This document shows positions 1 to 10,790 of a stretch of 64,000 bases of DNA, in pieces. Source of the stretch: Oscheius tipulae. Taxonomy: Eukaryota; Nematoda; Chromadorea; Rhabditida; Rhabditidae. The position numbers and the translations under genes are program-made. The notes below the pieces were generated by a model. The model did not search any database. It saw only the letters and a list, made by a program, of their open reading frames with translations, and was not told where the DNA came from. Location of the stretch: positions 7,378,001-7,442,000 of the forward strand of contig JASJZH010000006.1 in the NCBI GenBank assembly GCA_037178975.1, written 5' to 3'. Positions within the stretch are counted from its first letter, which is position 1. Each line of letters opens with the position of its first letter.

Positions 1-1732
1 TCTCCATCGTTAGACAGACTGACGGAGAACGGAATCATCGAATTCATCAATTTTACGGGATGTCTTCCTCAAGTGGGTTTTTCAAGAGGCCCCTTCTAAA
101 AAGTCGCAACTTGCAGTGTGGAGTATGTGAACATTCGCTTAAAGAGCAGCATTATGTGATATACAATCTGATTCTCAGTGGAATGATTCTTCCACTTATT
201 GGTTTCCTTGGTCTTATCGGCAATGGATTATCCGCCTTCGTCTATAGTCGGCCTGGTGAGAAACATATGTGTCTGAGCGCGATCTCTTTCTGTCAAAGTA
301 AAAAAAAACGGCTGCATATTTTGTGCTCCGAAGATCAAGAGTCTGACCTTGATAGATATCTTTCTTACCTCAGCTGTTACTTCAAGACCGAAAAAATGAG
401 TCAGATTCGTTTTGGTGTTCTTGCGGACCAGAACCCTAAGGGAATTGTTTCTGGGACATAACCTCGTTTATCAAGGCGACAACCGCAGAAGCCACGCGGA
501 GACAGAAGAATGACAAACAACTAACTAAACGATTTTCCAGAGATGCGATGTTCCACCAATATCTACTTGTGCTGTTTGGGCTGTTCGGACAGTGCCGTGA
601 TCTTCACAGGCATTTTTTTGTTCTTCGTGGACAGCGTGAGAAAGTTCTCACTCAACTTGACGAGGATTTTTGGAGTAAAAAGTGTCAATTTTAATCAAAA
701 ATTTGGATTTCAGGTCTTATCTCCAGTCGTTTATCCAATGGGCATGACTGCACAGACCTGTTCCGTCTACTTTACAATCTTCGCAGGATTCGACTGTTTT
801 GTTCAGGTAAGAAAAACGTTTGCTTGAAACAAATTTTGGCCAGGTCTGTCTTCCCGAGCCGGCCAAACGCTTCATGAGCAAGTCAAAAGTTCTCGGCGGC
901 TGTATTCTCTTCGTCATTCTGTTCTCAATTATCTACAATATTCCTCACTGCTTCGAGGTTAAAACGTTTGTCCTTTTTACAAGCTCGAACCTCAGGCAAT
1001 AGTGATAGACTGCTTTCACGAGGGTTTCGGAGGTCATTCGTGGGAAGTTTGTCCCGAGCCCATGCGTTTCAACGAAGTGTAAGTAGACGAAAAACGCTGT
1101 TATGCCTTTCCGATTTCAGATATCAGACAGTTTACTACAAGTACATGTATGCCGTCTTCTTGGCAGTTGGTCCCTTGATCATTCTCGTTGTGTTAAACAC
1201 ATTTATCATTGGTAGACTTTCTTATAACTTTCTTATAGTAAAATTATTCAGGAGCTTCCATTTTTGGAGCGGGTGGTCAAAGTGCCGGAGACACAATTTC
1301 TTTAGTATTTAATCACTTTTCGCCAAGGTAATCATGTTTTCAGATTCTGGTAGTACTGTTGTTCATCGCTTGCAACGTAGCTGCCCTTCTGCTCAATACT
1401 TTCGAGGCCCATATTGAAGAATTAATAGGCAACAAGATCAACTACATCGTCGATTTGTCGAATCTCCTTGTGGTTTTCAATTCAAGGTACCTAACTTTTT
1501 AGAACTTTACACAACCTGTTTTTGCAGCTTCAACTTTGTGATCTACTTCACTTTCTCTCCAAGTTTCTCCGCCACTTTGAAGAAATACTTTACGGACAGA
1601 CCATTGAAATCAGAATGTGTCGGTTCGGGTCTGCCGGTGTTGGTCGCGAGCGAGAAGAGCAGTCGTTCCAAATTGTGCAAGGACACTCTGGGACGACTGC
1701 TTTCAGCAAGCCAACCCGAGGTGCTCATTTAA
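1..1732 (+). CDS. FMRFamide-type peptide GPCR (FRPR-like), 5' end cut by the window
   Basis: Seven-transmembrane receptor, most like nematode FMRFamide/neuropeptide receptors of the plasma membrane. Phase-consistent exons: 1-72, 117-255, 541-674, 714-806, 844-957, 996-1078, 1120-1211, 1252-1304, 1344-1486, 1528-1732. TM1 contains LIGNGLSAFVY (the GN of helix 1); TM2 follows the short loop EMRCSTN; TM3 carries the Cys of QTCSVYF; TM6 is ILVVLLFIACNVAALLL; TM7 is SFNFVIYF, the NPxxY variant seen in this family. The residues after TM3 read FDCFVQVCLPEPAK, so the usual DRY is DCF and lacks the Arg. The N-terminal exon has a glycosylation-type site (NFT) but its start lies before the window. The C-tail is short. 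Family level is fairly sure; ligand and exact orthologue are not. Confidence 0.82.
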
Positions 1733-2517
1733 GGTGCGATTTCTTTCTCTGTCTCTCTCGGGGGATTGTGTGGGTGTGAATGTGAATTGGTCTAGGGAGG
1801 ATGTTTACAGGTTTGGAGCTAAACTAATTGGATGTTTTTCAGAGTCAAGAGCTTACGTGAATCTCAGCAACAACATTGTGATATAAACGATACCTGTTAC
1901 TTTTAACATGTAAAAAATATAAAGTTTTATGGCAAATAGCCTTGAAGTGGTTCCAAGTTATCATGCGCACAGTTAGTGAAGGTTCAAGTTAACCGAGACT
2001 GTGAAATACAACGCAATGTTTAAATGAAAAATTTGACCAGCTAATGTGGCTATTTGTTCGCCTTTTTGCTTAAACGTACGCGATACGCAACCGCTTGACT
2101 TTTCCATTGCTTCTAAAGTCGAAAATCGATTTAGAAGCTAAAACTTTCTCAAATCTAAATGTTTAGTAATAACATTCGCGCCAAAAGTGACTTGTTAATG
2201 CGGCTTCTATTAAAACTAGTAAGGTTCTAAGACCGTTTTCCCCTCAGAACAAATATTGATCTAACTGCGCCCCGCTGCTAAAGCACCTATTCAGCGTCGC
2301 TTTTCATAAACAAATCATGCCTATATTGGTATATAATGTGCCCTTTTTATCTACTCTTTTGTGTAAACATATAAATTTAGTTCGAACAAAAATATCAAGC
2401 TAACCTTTGTTTGTGGTTCATTTTAAGTCCGAAAGTAGCTCTTCTATGGTAGCTTTCGTTCATCTTGGTTTCTTATGTTCTTTTCATATTTTATATGCCC
2501 GGTTCCAGTTATTAACC
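1733..2517. other. Intergenic, peptide GPCR to sec-15
   Basis: No open frame or splice pattern worth calling. An E2F-like string, TTTTGGCGCGAA on the minus strand, lies at about 2175-2187, roughly 330 bases before the Sec15 start. A single short match is weak evidence. The stretch is AT-rich close to the Sec15 start. Confidence 0.4.
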
Positions 2518-5500
2518 ATGGACGTAACGTCTACAGCAAGTACCAAAGACACTGGAGGAGGCAGCAGTGATACCGCCTCAACCAGCTACAATCCTTGTGA
2601 GTTTCTTTCAGATGCAATATTTATTCTTGTTTGCAGATCCAGAAATGAGTACAGAGCAGGAGTACTTCTTGTACGAGCTAGAGACTACAGATTCTGGCAG
2701 TATTGGCCTAGTTTTGAGGTAAGACCATTGTTTCTAGAACTTTAAGATGAAAACTTTCAGAGCTATATACGATTGCGGAGATGTCAACAAGTTCAGCCGA
2801 GCTCTAGAGCATCGCATTCATCAGTACGACAAGAACATTCAGAAAGTCTGCTCCTATCACTATCAGGGCTTTGTAGATTCCATGAAGGAACTGCTTTCCC
2901 TCAAGGAACGATGTGAAGATGTCAAGGTAAGCCTTCTTTCCTTTTTCTTACTAAGTACTTTTCCAGAGAGATGCACTGATGATCGACACACAGATCCAGT
3001 CGGCTAGCGAGGATATCAAGAGGAAAAGTGTCGAAATTGTTAAGTACCGGAAGTTGATGAAGAATGCAACGACAGCCATTGACCAAATCTCCGGTTGTCT
3101 ACCAGTATTAGAGAATTACGCAAAGCTACAGGCTCTTATGCAACAGAAAAAGTCAGTCTTTGAATTGTTTCGGATAGAACTTTTGTATTTCAGGTACTAT
3201 CAAGCCCTGAAGGTTCTCGAAGAACTTGAACACACACACTTGGCCTTAGTTGAAAAATACCGCTTCTTTGCCATTCTTGTGAAGAGTATGAACCCTCTAC
3301 GCGATGAAATCAAGGACAGAGCCTATTCCGAATTCAAAGACTTCCTCGAGAACATCAAGAAGGTTGCTATGAGAGTTGGTCGTCATGCAAGCAAGGATGT
3401 ATGTTCTTTTTTTGGTGAAAATTGAAATTTTTTTTAGGTAGCTGAGCAACATTCTTTCGGCATCACTGAAGAAGAGCGTGCTCGTCGCTTCCATCAGGAA
3501 GCTCGTAACTCTCCGGCAGATCTGAAAGTCGCCTTAGGAGCAGATGGAGCTCTAGTCAAAAAGAACCAGAAGGATCGCAAAGGCACCGGCAGGAAGAGCA
3601 CCATGTCAAGCAACGATGAGGTACGATTTTGCTCTATGTTTTACTGTTTCATAACAGTTCGATTTGGTAGAAAAGTGAGATGAACAAAAAGCTTTAATAA
3701 AGATCCAAATTTTCATTTGCAATGCTCAATCCTACTCAAAAAACGTTCCAAAAATATAGTTGCTCAAAACGATCTGTAAAATATCAAAGAAAGTAATCCA
3801 AAAAAGGACAAATAGTTTGCCTTGAGGGGGTTTCGATCCCCCGACCGACCGGTGGGAAATAACGTCCACCGCTGCTCTAGCCACTGAGCTATCAGGGCAC
3901 CGGTGACGATTGTTTCCCGCGCTAACAGGAAGGTGCCCCAAGGGTTTCACTAACTAAGGTCCATATTGATTCTACAAAGGCTTTCTATCGGATGTATAAT
4001 TCCACGATGCCTTCTAGCATATTGCATTTGTCTCCTTTCACAGCAGCATCTTTCAGCGCGAAGATGAAGAGAATCTGTCGGCTAAGGATCTTATCGACTA
4101 CACTCCCGTTCACCGCTGCTCCCAGATCTTTGCTGTACTTGGAGCTCGTGAGGAATTCGAGCAGTACTACCGTTCTCAGAGAAAGGAGCAATGTCAACTG
4201 GTCATTGAAGCGCCATCAAAGGTATGAGGCGACACTTTTGAAATATACTGTCTTTTCAGTTCTTCCAAATGAGTTCGCTCAAGCACTATTTGGATTATCT
4301 CGATGAAATCGTAGGCTTCTTCGTGGTTGAAGACTACATCATGGAGTTTGAGCCGGCTCTAGCTACTAAAGCGCACAAGGATGATCTGTGGGCCATGGCC
4401 TTAAAGACTATCATCAGCACCATGAACAACAGATTTGTAAGAGGATGTTTTTTTTAATAGCAATGACGATGTTTAGGGTGGCTGTCCCGATGTGGAAATG
4501 ATGTTGAGAATGAAGAAGGTTATCCTGCTATTCGCCCTAACCATGAAATCTTACGGTTACGAGATTGGGCCTCTCTACAACCTTCTTCAGAACTTCCGGT
4601 ATATCTTTTTTCGTATTCCAAAAATCAGATGTTCAGGGACCAATACAATGAGATTTTGATGACCGAGTACTGTGCCCAGTTTGAAAGAGACCTCCAGAAT
4701 GACAATTATACACCAATCACGGTGAACACCCAAGAAGAGTTCAATGAAGTGGTCAAGAACTTTAACTTTTACAAGAAAAGCATGGAGCAGGTATGAGTAT
4801 TATCTGAAACTTTTGATTTTGATTGTCAGCAACCCTTCCCAAGACGATTTCCCTTCTCTCGCTTTGTCATATCGGTCTTCAAACAAGCAAAAAACTACAT
4901 CGTCGGCTGCAAGAAGTTCATGGACGATCTACAGCTATCTCATTCGGAAATCGACGACACTGTCAGACGATATTCGAACGTCCTACTCTCTCGTTGGTCT
5001 GGAAGCTTAAAAGCTTATGTGAATAAACGGCTGTCTTTAGTTCAGGTAGGGAAACAATTTTTCTTGTATATCCTCTCTTCAGCTTGTCCAAATCACCGTT
5101 AATATCACATATTTGGAAAAGTCCTGCGAGTCTCTGGGACATTTCATCACAAAGCTGACCATGGGAGTAGACGGTGTAATGACTCCCTCATCTCATCAAC
5201 TGGCTCTGAGTCAGCAAGTGTTTCAAGATGCTCGTAGTGAGGTATGACTAGATTATAACACGAGTTACATTGGTTTAGGTCGAACAACAAATTGACGAGT
5301 TCATGAGAGATAAGATTGATGAAATGCTCGAGCTTGGTGTCTATGACTGGGAGCTGCCCGCTTCGTCTGGCCGTGCCACTGAGCAGATTAGCGACCTGAT
5401 CAACTTCTTGGAGACAACGTTTATCTCCTTCACCAACCTACCCACAAGTTTGGCCAAGCACGTTTGTATGCAGGTAAATATAAAGATAAAGTTTGACCCA

Positions 5501-6267
5501 TAATAATGCCAGAGCGAGCTCAATTGCATGCGAGTACAACCTGAGGGGCCAGGTCGAGTAGACTTACGTTTTAAACTGGAAAGCCAAATATGACTTCAAA
5601 AACGCCTTATCTTCGTTGCAAGCTACTACCATTTTACCGACCTCTGTGAGAGGATGAAAGCCTTGGTTGAGCCAAAGCGGGTTTTGAACTTGGGACCTTT
5701 CAATTAATGCTTGCGCCTCCTGCCACTGCGCTAACTCGCTTTGTAATATTGTAGTTTTCGAAGGGAGAGATTCTTGTTTCAGTCTTGTAAGCATCTGGCT
5801 TCTCAACTGATGGCCGGTCTCCTAATATTGGACTTCCGCATTATTTCTCCTGGAGCTTTGGACCAGTTCAGTTTGGATGTGATGCAGTGTGAGATGTTCA
5901 CAGCAAGATGTCCAGTTCCTGGATTCGATCAGAACACACTGCCTATGACCTTTGCTCAGCTAAGGTAAGATATCTATCCTTCGAAAGCACTGCAATGGTT
6001 AAGACAACTTCTGGATTTGGTAATGGATGACGACTGGACTACCTACTTTGCCGAGTATGGCACGGATACCGCAAAATACAACCGCCTGAAGCGCGAAAAT
6101 ATCATTGTTCTTTTGGACAAGTGAGCCATTTCGTTGTTCATCATTACGATCGACTGCTTTTCAGAGTCACGGAGTATGAGAAGCGATCTTCGAGTTTCTT
6201 TGGAAGAAGGACTGACCGCATGAAACTTCTGGAGACTGTCATGAAGCAACTTCGCCAGTTGCAGTGA
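2518..6267 (+). CDS. sec-15: Exocyst complex subunit Sec15 / EXOC6
   Basis: Subunit of the octameric exocyst that tethers post-Golgi vesicles to the plasma membrane; Sec15 is the Rab (Rab11/Sec4) effector subunit. Sixteen exons close in phase: 2518-2596, 2637-2718, 2761-2926, 2967-3151, 3194-3398, 3438-3620, 4057-4221, 4260-4436, 4477-4598, 4637-4790, 4830-5045, 5083-5241, 5279-5473, 5783-5964, 6004-6120, 6165-6267. The product is about 829 residues, close to the usual 800. Recognisable blocks are the N-terminal coiled part (YHQGF-like SYHYQGFVDSMKELLSLKERC), ARRFHQEAR, LIDYTPVHRCSQIFAVLGAREEFEQYY and a C-terminal region ending KQLRQLQ. Most introns are 37-50 bases, but intron 6 (436 bases) and intron 13 (309 bases) are swollen by tRNA-like insertions. 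Start chosen at MDVTSTAST, the first ATG that leads into the conserved frame. Confidence 0.93.
3818..3898 (-). repeat. tRNA-derived element (tRNA pseudogene or SINE head) in sec-15 intron 6
   Basis: On the minus strand an 81-base stretch folds like a tRNA: acceptor GCCCTGA with TCAAGGC (one mismatch at the fourth pair), D arm GCTC-AGTGGCTA-GAGC, and a perfect 5-bp T arm GGGGG-ATCGAAA-CCCCC. The anticodon arm GGTGG/CCACC has a 10-base loop instead of 7, so it is unlikely to be a working tRNA. A-box and B-box strings (TAGCTCAGTGGCTAGAG; GATCGAAACCC) fit RNA polymerase III promoters. It sits antisense in an intron that is eight to ten times longer than its neighbours, which suggests retroposition into the gene. 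Confidence 0.62.
5674..5742 (-). repeat. tRNA-derived element in sec-15 intron 13
   Basis: A second tRNA-sized antisense stretch (69 bases) with acceptor arms AAAGCGA/CCGCTTT pairing at six of seven positions, a D arm GCGC...GCGC after TTA, and a B-box-like AAGTTCAAAACCC. The anticodon arm is not convincing. It is a different sequence from the one in intron 6, so the two are separate insertions of different tRNA-like families. Confidence 0.5.
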
Positions 6268-6470
6268 AGAAACGTCTTATCTGCGATAAAACACCCCGCA
6301 AAGCTTGTAATAGCATGATACTTTATCACATTTTTTACACATCTTTTTTTTCAGAGCATTGCTTTTAGGTGCTGATAAACTATCGCTTGATACTAATTTT
6401 CCTCACACGGAAAGAACTCTTGTTTCTCTTCAGATTGATGAGCGATGATACTTGCTCGTGATATCCCCAA

Positions 6471-6765
6471 GATGAATTCCTTTGGGTGGAAAAGCCAAAG
6501 ACCCGAAATCCTCTTCTTCAATACATTAAATGGATCCAACTGGGTCGCTCTTCTATGACACATGATCTGTTTTCAGACCCTTTTTACCGTTAAAATATCT
6601 GCTGTGTGGGATGAGAAGACGTCCAAGGAGGTGTGCAAACACTTCAAAAAGCAATGCGATTTCTGCAAGAAGTGCATCGCCGATGTGGAGCAGACCCCGA
6701 TCCCGCACGATCATCCAATCCAGTTGCCCAATGAGCCCGAAGTTCCTGCCAATTATCAGAAGTAG
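6471..6765 (+). CDS. Small Cys-rich protein of unknown function
   Basis: The frame ending at 6765 encodes a hydrophilic domain with Cys spacing C-x7-C-x2-C-x2-C (CKHFKKQCDFCKKC) followed by an acidic/Pro tail ending PANYQK. Two starts are possible: ATG at 6562 without splicing (67 residues), or ATG at 6471 with a small intron (GTCGC...TTTCAG) joined in phase at the conserved part. I do not recognise the family. The four closely spaced cysteines could bind metal or form disulfides. It lies about 200 bases behind Sec15 in the same direction, a spacing compatible with an operon but also with an independent gene. Confidence 0.45.
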
Positions 6766-7200
6766 TCTTTGATATAATGATATAAATCTACGAAATGGTT
6801 GAATTAACATCAACTAAATGTTATTTCACTGTAGGTGTTTAGGGGAAAACGTGGCTGTTGGGAAACTGTTAGTAAGTACACGCTTTGAACTTTACGTTCT
6901 GTCAGAAGGTCTTCCTTCCATAGTACTTCTGCCACTCAGACTCCAAAAAACTTTTTTTTCATTGCAGTCTCGCTGCTGACTCAGAACAACCAGCAGCGAG
7001 CTAAATGTTCAACATTAAGAGAGCTTTGACAAGCGGATCCTTTTATTCGAACGATTGTATCCGAAGCAAAACAAATTCTGTCTGTGCATGGATCTTTACA
7101 TCGGTGCTGTATAGAAGGATTGGGTTTCCGGATTTCAGTAGATAATGTTGATCGATCTTCAAACTATTGAAATCAAGAAGAAGAAAATTCTAACCTGGTG
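6766..7200. other. Intergenic, nothing recognised
   Basis: No coding signal or repeat structure seen between the small Cys-rich gene and the start of the CT-rich degenerate repeats. The stretch ACTCAGACTCC...CAGCAGCGAGC near 6935-7000 has no clear meaning. Confidence 0.3.
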
Positions 7201-8330
7201 TTGCAAGAAGTCTGGTGACTTTCTCCTCTCCTCAGATGCCCCAAGTTGTTGTCCAGTCGTTTTTCCGCTCCTCCAATATAGCAATGGGTTGAAGTTTGTA
7301 GTCTTTTCTCGTGCATATTGTTGTCGTTCGATCCTATTACTTTGTGATAAACAGATATATGTGTATTGTCAAACCTTTGAAGTCGACTGCCCAAAGGTTT
7401 CTTCTTCTCCTGTTCAGCTTCCTGGTTAGAGAATCCAGATAACGGTCCTTGAAATGATGCTAGTCTTTTCTGAGCTATTGTTTGAATCTTACACGCTTCT
7501 GTGTTACCAATTGACATTTCAAGTCTTCTGGTCACTGATCCTCTCCTCAGATACGATGTCGAAACAAGCACTTCCTCAGCTACACTGAATCATCTCGATA
7601 GAAGTTCACATTTTCATCCGCTCACTGGGTCCAGTAATTCCGTCGGTGCTCCTCGATTGCTGTAGGTTCTCTTGGTTTTTCTTCAATTGGTGCAGTTCTT
7701 GCAGGTGATGCTCCTCTCCTCAGTTGCCCCAGTTGTTCAGGAATACCAGACGTTTTCCCATTGTCCCTGCTAAGACGTTTTAATATCCTCAGTTGTCCCA
7801 GAGCTGCTTTCTCCTCTCCCCAGTTGCGCATGACGCGATGCGCTTCGTCGACAACTTTTCTGAATCGTGATGGTAGCAGAAGACTCAGCTAGGTAAGCTC
7901 CTTGATCTGTTTCGGTAGCTCCTCTTCTCTTCAGTTTTCACTGTCCAGACGATTCCTCCTTGTAGTCTTCATCCATTGTAGTTGCATTGTTGGTCTGCCT
8001 CTTGCTTCTCATCATTGTCGTCCAGAAAACTCCAACTGTCACTGTCCAACTTAGCAAGTTCTCTGAACCGTTTTGGTAGTTGGTCACTCAACTAGGTCCA
8101 CTACTTTTGTCCAATATTTGAATCTATAAGCACAAGATGAATATAACCGAATGAGAACTAGTCTACCGTAGAAGATCAGCCGTGTTTTTTCTATCCCCTC
8201 TTCTCCAGTATGCTATGACGTTGCCCAAGAATCCTTCTGTAGTATAATTGGCTCTCCTCTCCTCAGTTGTCTCTGCTTGTCTATTCCATGTTGTGAATTC
8301 TCTCGGTAGTTACTCACTCGACTTCACTCC
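7200..8330. repeat. Degenerate CT-rich repeat array, block 1
   Basis: A loose motif, GATGCTCCTCTCCTCAGTTGCCCCAG with variants, recurs at about 7222, 7538, 7700, 7805, 7915 and 8255, with spacing from about 100 to 340 bases. On the minus strand the same motif reads as Leu-Gly-Gln-Leu-Arg-Arg-Gly-Ala in short frames, but no long open frame joins the copies. Each copy contains a CTCCTCAG string that resembles a nematode splice acceptor. Best described as an old diverged repeat family; function unknown. Confidence 0.45.
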
Positions 8331-9880
8331 TTTGCCTAGATCCTTGTTCAAGCTGCTCCTTGAGTGCAATCTTAAAAATCACATGAAAGGGAGTGACAAT
8401 TAACTGACGTGAAGTCAGATGATAGTTTTCTTCATTGTGCCGCTATTGTGCACTGAGCTGTAGTTGTTCTGGTCACCATTCAGTCCTAGATTGCCGGCTC
8501 TTCTGAAACTGTTGCTGTCCGAAGATTGTAGACTGAATTGAAATTTGACTTTGACAATGTTGGGAATCCTCACTTGTCATCCTGTCGCAATGAGGGAATG
8601 AAGGTCGAAGTTGTTGTTCGAAAGGTTATTTCCAGACTATTTCCTAAATTGGAACTGGTGTAGATACCATTGTCGCTGTCATTCGCCTTCTGCAGTCGCA
8701 AGATAGAGAGATGTTCGACGATTGTAATGAATCTCTAGTGCTCTTAAAACGAAGAAATTGTAAACCAATATGATCGGTATCACCCAGGTTTCTCAGCAGA
8801 AGTTTGCTTCCCTGTGAAGATTACAGGTTGAAGTTTGATACTCTGAAGAAAGTACAATTTAGAGGAACAAGCTGGCGTGTTTTCTGAGCAAGTGGAAGTA
8901 GTTGTCACTGTTGAAGCTTTTCTCTGTTGATCCTTTCCTCCAATGCAGCCCTTTCAAATACTTTGTAGCGTTGCTGTTTTCTTCCTAAAAAAGACATTCT
9001 GCTCAAGAGCCCGGCAATTCTTACTGAGACTTGACTGATCCATTTTTTTTCCAACTGTTGTCTTCTCTATTCGTCGGTTGATGTCTTTTCTGAACTTGTG
9101 AAGAGTGTCGCACCCGTTGCCAGTTTTGTCCTATGGTCATCCTTCCATAGTTATAACCATCCAGCCACTTGTAAACACGTTCGAATGCAGTAGCGTTGTA
9201 GTTGAACGTCGTTGACTTGATGGAAGTATTGAAAGATGAGATTTAAATGAAGTTATCAGGCCAAGTGGTATAAAATCGGTCGTAGTTGCTGATAGTTCTC
9301 CGCCTCTGAATTGATAGTAGCAGTTACCGCTGTGGCTGTGGCCACGACATTTCCATAACCGAAGTTGTTGTGTTGTTGATTTCTTTGCTGGAAGTTTACA
9401 GTTGACAGCAAAAAAGTATATTTTTTACCGGTTAATTGGAAACCGTCGCCTTGTAGCTTTTTTGACGCTGTTTTGATTCCAAGTATTAGTCAAAGTTGTA
9501 GTTGCTTGTTTTGAATCGAAGTTGGGAAACAATGTACCTTGAAGTTTCGATGATGGTCTAAACTGTTTCATTTAAACGTTATCCAAACAAAACATACGTT
9601 TCAGGAAATTTGAAGCAGGTGACAGTACAGTATACGAAATCGACCGGGTATATCCAAAAGAAAATTAGTCTGTCCACTTCCTCGTAAACTTATGCTATAA
9701 GTGGAAAAGTTAGACAGTTATAGAAATGCACGCTACCTTTTTGCTTATTCGAAATGATCCATATCTTTTGAATATTGCGCAATTAAAGCCAGGAGTATTG
9801 TTACACTCAAAATGTTGCCACAACCATTGCTACCGACACTGTACGCAATATCGACCGTCGTCTGTTTTCCATACCAAAAC
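8331..9880. other. Gene-free stretch between the two repeat blocks
   Basis: Frames are short and interrupted on both strands. Strings such as GTTGTTG, GTAGTTG and TGTAGTTG recur throughout, giving a G/T-rich look on this strand, but I cannot define a unit. No gene called. Confidence 0.3.
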
Positions 9881-10790
9881 TATGAATTCTCCATTTCTTC
9901 TCTCCTCAAATGCCCCAGTTCTTGTGTCGAATGATGCTCCTTCACTATCCAAATCTTCTACACGATCCCGCTCCTACATTGCCCAGATCTTCTTCCAGAG
10001 CCAACTTATCTCCTCAGATGCCCCAGCCTTCGCTACAAGAGCCGCTTGTCTCCTAAAGTGACAGGAATTTCTTCACTGCTTCTCCCAGTTGTCCCAGTTT
10101 TTTTCAAATCAACACTCCTGCAATGACCAGATCTTCTTTGACGCTGCTAGAGTGACCATCTTTTGAGCCACTCCGCGTCGCTGATGACGGTCCTCCCCTT
10201 CGCTGCCCATTTCTTCCGCACTCTTCCTCTTCTCAGTTATCCCAGATTTGCTCCATTTCTTGTCTCCTACACTGTTCAGGTCGTCAGATCCTTTCCTCAG
10301 ATGCCCCAGATCTTCGTCGACGCTCCTTCAATGGCCAGATCGTCCTTTGTGCGGCCTTCTTCTCCACTCTCTCAAAATGGTCAGCTCTCCTTAGATGATG
10401 CTCCTCTTCTACATTGCCCAGATCTTCTTTCAAAGGACGCTCCTTCGTTGCCCTATTTGCCCTCAATCTTCTCCCAAACGTGGCTCTTCTTCTAAGATGC
10501 TCATGATTCTGAAGTTTCCTCCTCTCGTCAGATAACGGTCGACTCCTAAATTGCTCAGTTTTTTGTTGACGCTTTTTCTCGTCCAGATCTTCTCCATTGC
10601 TCCTCTTCTCGGCTACCCGAAGTTTTCCAAACGACGCTCCTTTATTGCCCAGATCTTCTTTTAGACGATTCTTCTTTTCAGATGTTCAGATATTCCAGCA
10701 CGTTGGCGCTCCTGCATTGTCCAGATTCTCAATATTCTTCCTCTCCTCGGTTGGTCTGTTCATCGGTCAGATCTTCCACGGCTTCTCTTT
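9880..10790. repeat. Degenerate CT-rich repeat array, block 2
   Basis: Denser version of the block at 7.2 kb. The core (GACGCTCCTTCATTGCCCAGATCTTCTT and CTCAGATGCCCCAG) recurs roughly every 30-60 bases between 9890 and 10780 with many substitutions. The plus and minus frames opened by the array (up to about 110 residues) are low-complexity and not conserved in phase between copies, so they look like by-products of the repeat. It could be an eroded minisatellite or the remains of a repetitive coding exon. Confidence 0.55.
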
